Shown: in pieces, positions 6,803 to 7,426 of the stretch | Position numbering within the stretch: the stretch's first letter is position 1 | How the letters are laid out: each line of letters opens with the position of its first letter | Source of the DNA: Treponema sp. | GTDB taxonomy: Bacteria > Spirochaetota > Spirochaetia > Treponematales > Treponemataceae | Reading direction: 5' to 3' | NCBI GenBank assembly: GCA_017963165.1 | Contig: JAGCTZ010000187.1 | Span: 1 to 7,426, forward strand | DNA length: 7,426 nucleotides | Position numbers and translations under genes: made by a program | Notes under the pieces: model-generated | Database searches by the model: none | What the model was told of the DNA's origin: nothing | What the model saw: the letters and a program-made list of their open reading frames with translations, nothing else

Positions 6803-7426
6803 TTAAGCGAACAATTCTGTTGTTTTCAGCCATTGCGCAACGGCTGTAGCTTCTTTATCAAGTTCGCGGTCATCTTCAACAAAGGCGCTCATCTTACGAA
6901 CTTCGTCGTGAACTTTCTTTGTGAATGGAGCAAAATCATCTTTACCGGCAAGGTCAACAGCCTGCATTGCAGCAAGAAGATGAGTTGCAAACTGAAGGAA
7001 CACAAGTTCAATCTGTTCTGCCCATTTACGAGCCGAAATTGTTCCCATAGAAACCTTATCCTGATTCAAAGCTTCTGTTGGTGCAGAAGTCAAAGAAACT
7101 GGGAAACAGTAAGTTGCAACTTCACCGCGAATAGCAGAAATTGTAATTTGTGCAGCCTTAAAGCCAAGACGAAGACCAGCGCGTGGATGATCAGCTGGAG
7201 TATAAGGAATAAGGTTTTCTGTAAGTCCGTTGAATTTTCCGTCGATGATAACTTCTGCCTGCTTGTCTGAAAGGTCGGCAATGTTTGCAAGAGCAGTTCT
7301 CATATAATCACAAGCTGCGCAAATGTGTCCGCCGTAGAAGTTACCTGTGTTGTAAAGGCGTTCTGCATCAATATCAACAAGAGGATTATCGTTTGCAGAG
7401 TTCAATTCTTCTGTAATAAGGTCGCG
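6803..7426 (-). CDS. Aromatic amino acid / histidine ammonia-lyase, C-terminal part (cut by window end)
   Basis: MIO-dependent lyase family (HutH/PAL/TAL), which removes ammonia from an amino acid to leave an unsaturated acid. The window holds the last 207 residues. The frame stays open to the window edge, so the real start is outside, and the TTG at 7405-7403 is an internal leucine, not a start. Numbered from the edge: E-L-N-S-A-N-D-N-P-L-V at 7-17 is the strongly conserved N-S-x-x-D-N-P motif; G-N-F at 28-30 matches the active-site phenylalanine region; N-Q-D-K-V-S-M-G at 121-128 is the late active-site motif. The length after the D-N-P motif fits an intact C-terminus. The A-S-G triad that forms MIO is upstream and not visible. 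Histidine lyases usually have Glu where this protein has Gln122 (Q-E-D-H versus N-Q-D-K), while PAL/TAL enzymes have N-Q-D, so the substrate is uncertain. I therefore give no gene symbol. Confidence 0.9.
   Translation of the reverse strand, partial: RDLITEELNSANDNPLVDIDAERLYNTGNFYGGHICAACDYMRTALANIADLSDKQAEVIIDGKFNGLTENLIPYTPADHPRAGLRLGFKAAQITISAIRGEVATYCFPVSLTSAPTEALNQDKVSMGTISARKWAEQIELVFLQFATHLLAAMQAVDLAGKDDFAPFTKKVHDEVRKMSAFVEDDRELDKEATAVAQWLKTTELFA

Noticed and set aside
6833..7270. Plus-strand open frame of 145 codons opposite the lyase
   Set aside because: It is the antisense shadow of a conserved enzyme. The composition is odd and I see no start signal.
6803..7405. A 200-residue gene starting at TTG 7405-7403
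   Set aside because: The frame is open upstream to the window edge and the residues before the TTG (R-D-L-I-T-E-E) continue the conserved lyase block, so this is the tail of a longer gene, not a short or broken one.
1..7426. Mobile elements, CRISPR arrays, tRNA/rRNA genes, phage or defence genes
   Set aside because: I read both strands for transposase or integrase motifs, regularly spaced repeats, cloverleaf sequences and toxin-antitoxin pairs, and saw none. All the space is used by housekeeping and transport genes.

Overview
The window holds seven genes, all on the minus strand. Read in the direction of transcription, from high to low coordinates, they are: the 3' part of an aromatic amino acid/histidine ammonia-lyase gene; a five-gene oligopeptide ABC importer operon (oppB, oppC, oppD, oppF, oppA); and the 5' part of aspS, the aspartyl-tRNA synthetase gene. 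The two end genes are cut by the window edges, and both stay open to the last base.

The DNA is fairly AT-rich, with many A and T runs between genes and A-rich codons. The solute-binding protein is a lipoprotein with a relaxed lipobox (F-V-S-C), and the ribosome binding sites are strong GGAGG types. This would fit a spirochaete such as a gut or rumen Treponema. That placement rests on general resemblance only; a Firmicute cannot be excluded from the sequence alone.

Layout: 1-774 aspS (N-terminal 258 residues). 775-869 is a short gap with an intrinsic terminator for the opp operon and a possible aspS promoter packed against it. 870-2489 is oppA. 2490-2544 is an intercistronic gap with a strong RNA hairpin touching the oppA ribosome binding site. 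2545-3522 is oppF, 3519-4619 oppD, 4633-5673 oppC and 5685-6602 oppB. These four are spaced by -4, 13 and 11 nt, so they are surely co-transcribed. 6603-6802 is a 200-nt gap with a probable lyase terminator and the likely opp promoter. 6803-7426 is the lyase C-terminal part.

How they work together: OppA binds peptides outside the inner membrane, OppB and OppC form the channel, and OppD and OppF hydrolyse ATP. The lyase upstream would deaminate one amino acid, which fits an organism living partly on peptides and amino acids, but it looks like a separate transcription unit. AspRS is housekeeping.

I see no new multigene system here. The points worth a second look are small regulatory ones: the oppB start codon sits in the loop of a perfect 7-bp inverted repeat; a 9-bp hairpin abuts the oppA ribosome binding site; both terminator/promoter junctions overlap; and the lyase carries an N-Q-D motif more like phenylalanine/tyrosine lyases than classical HutH.
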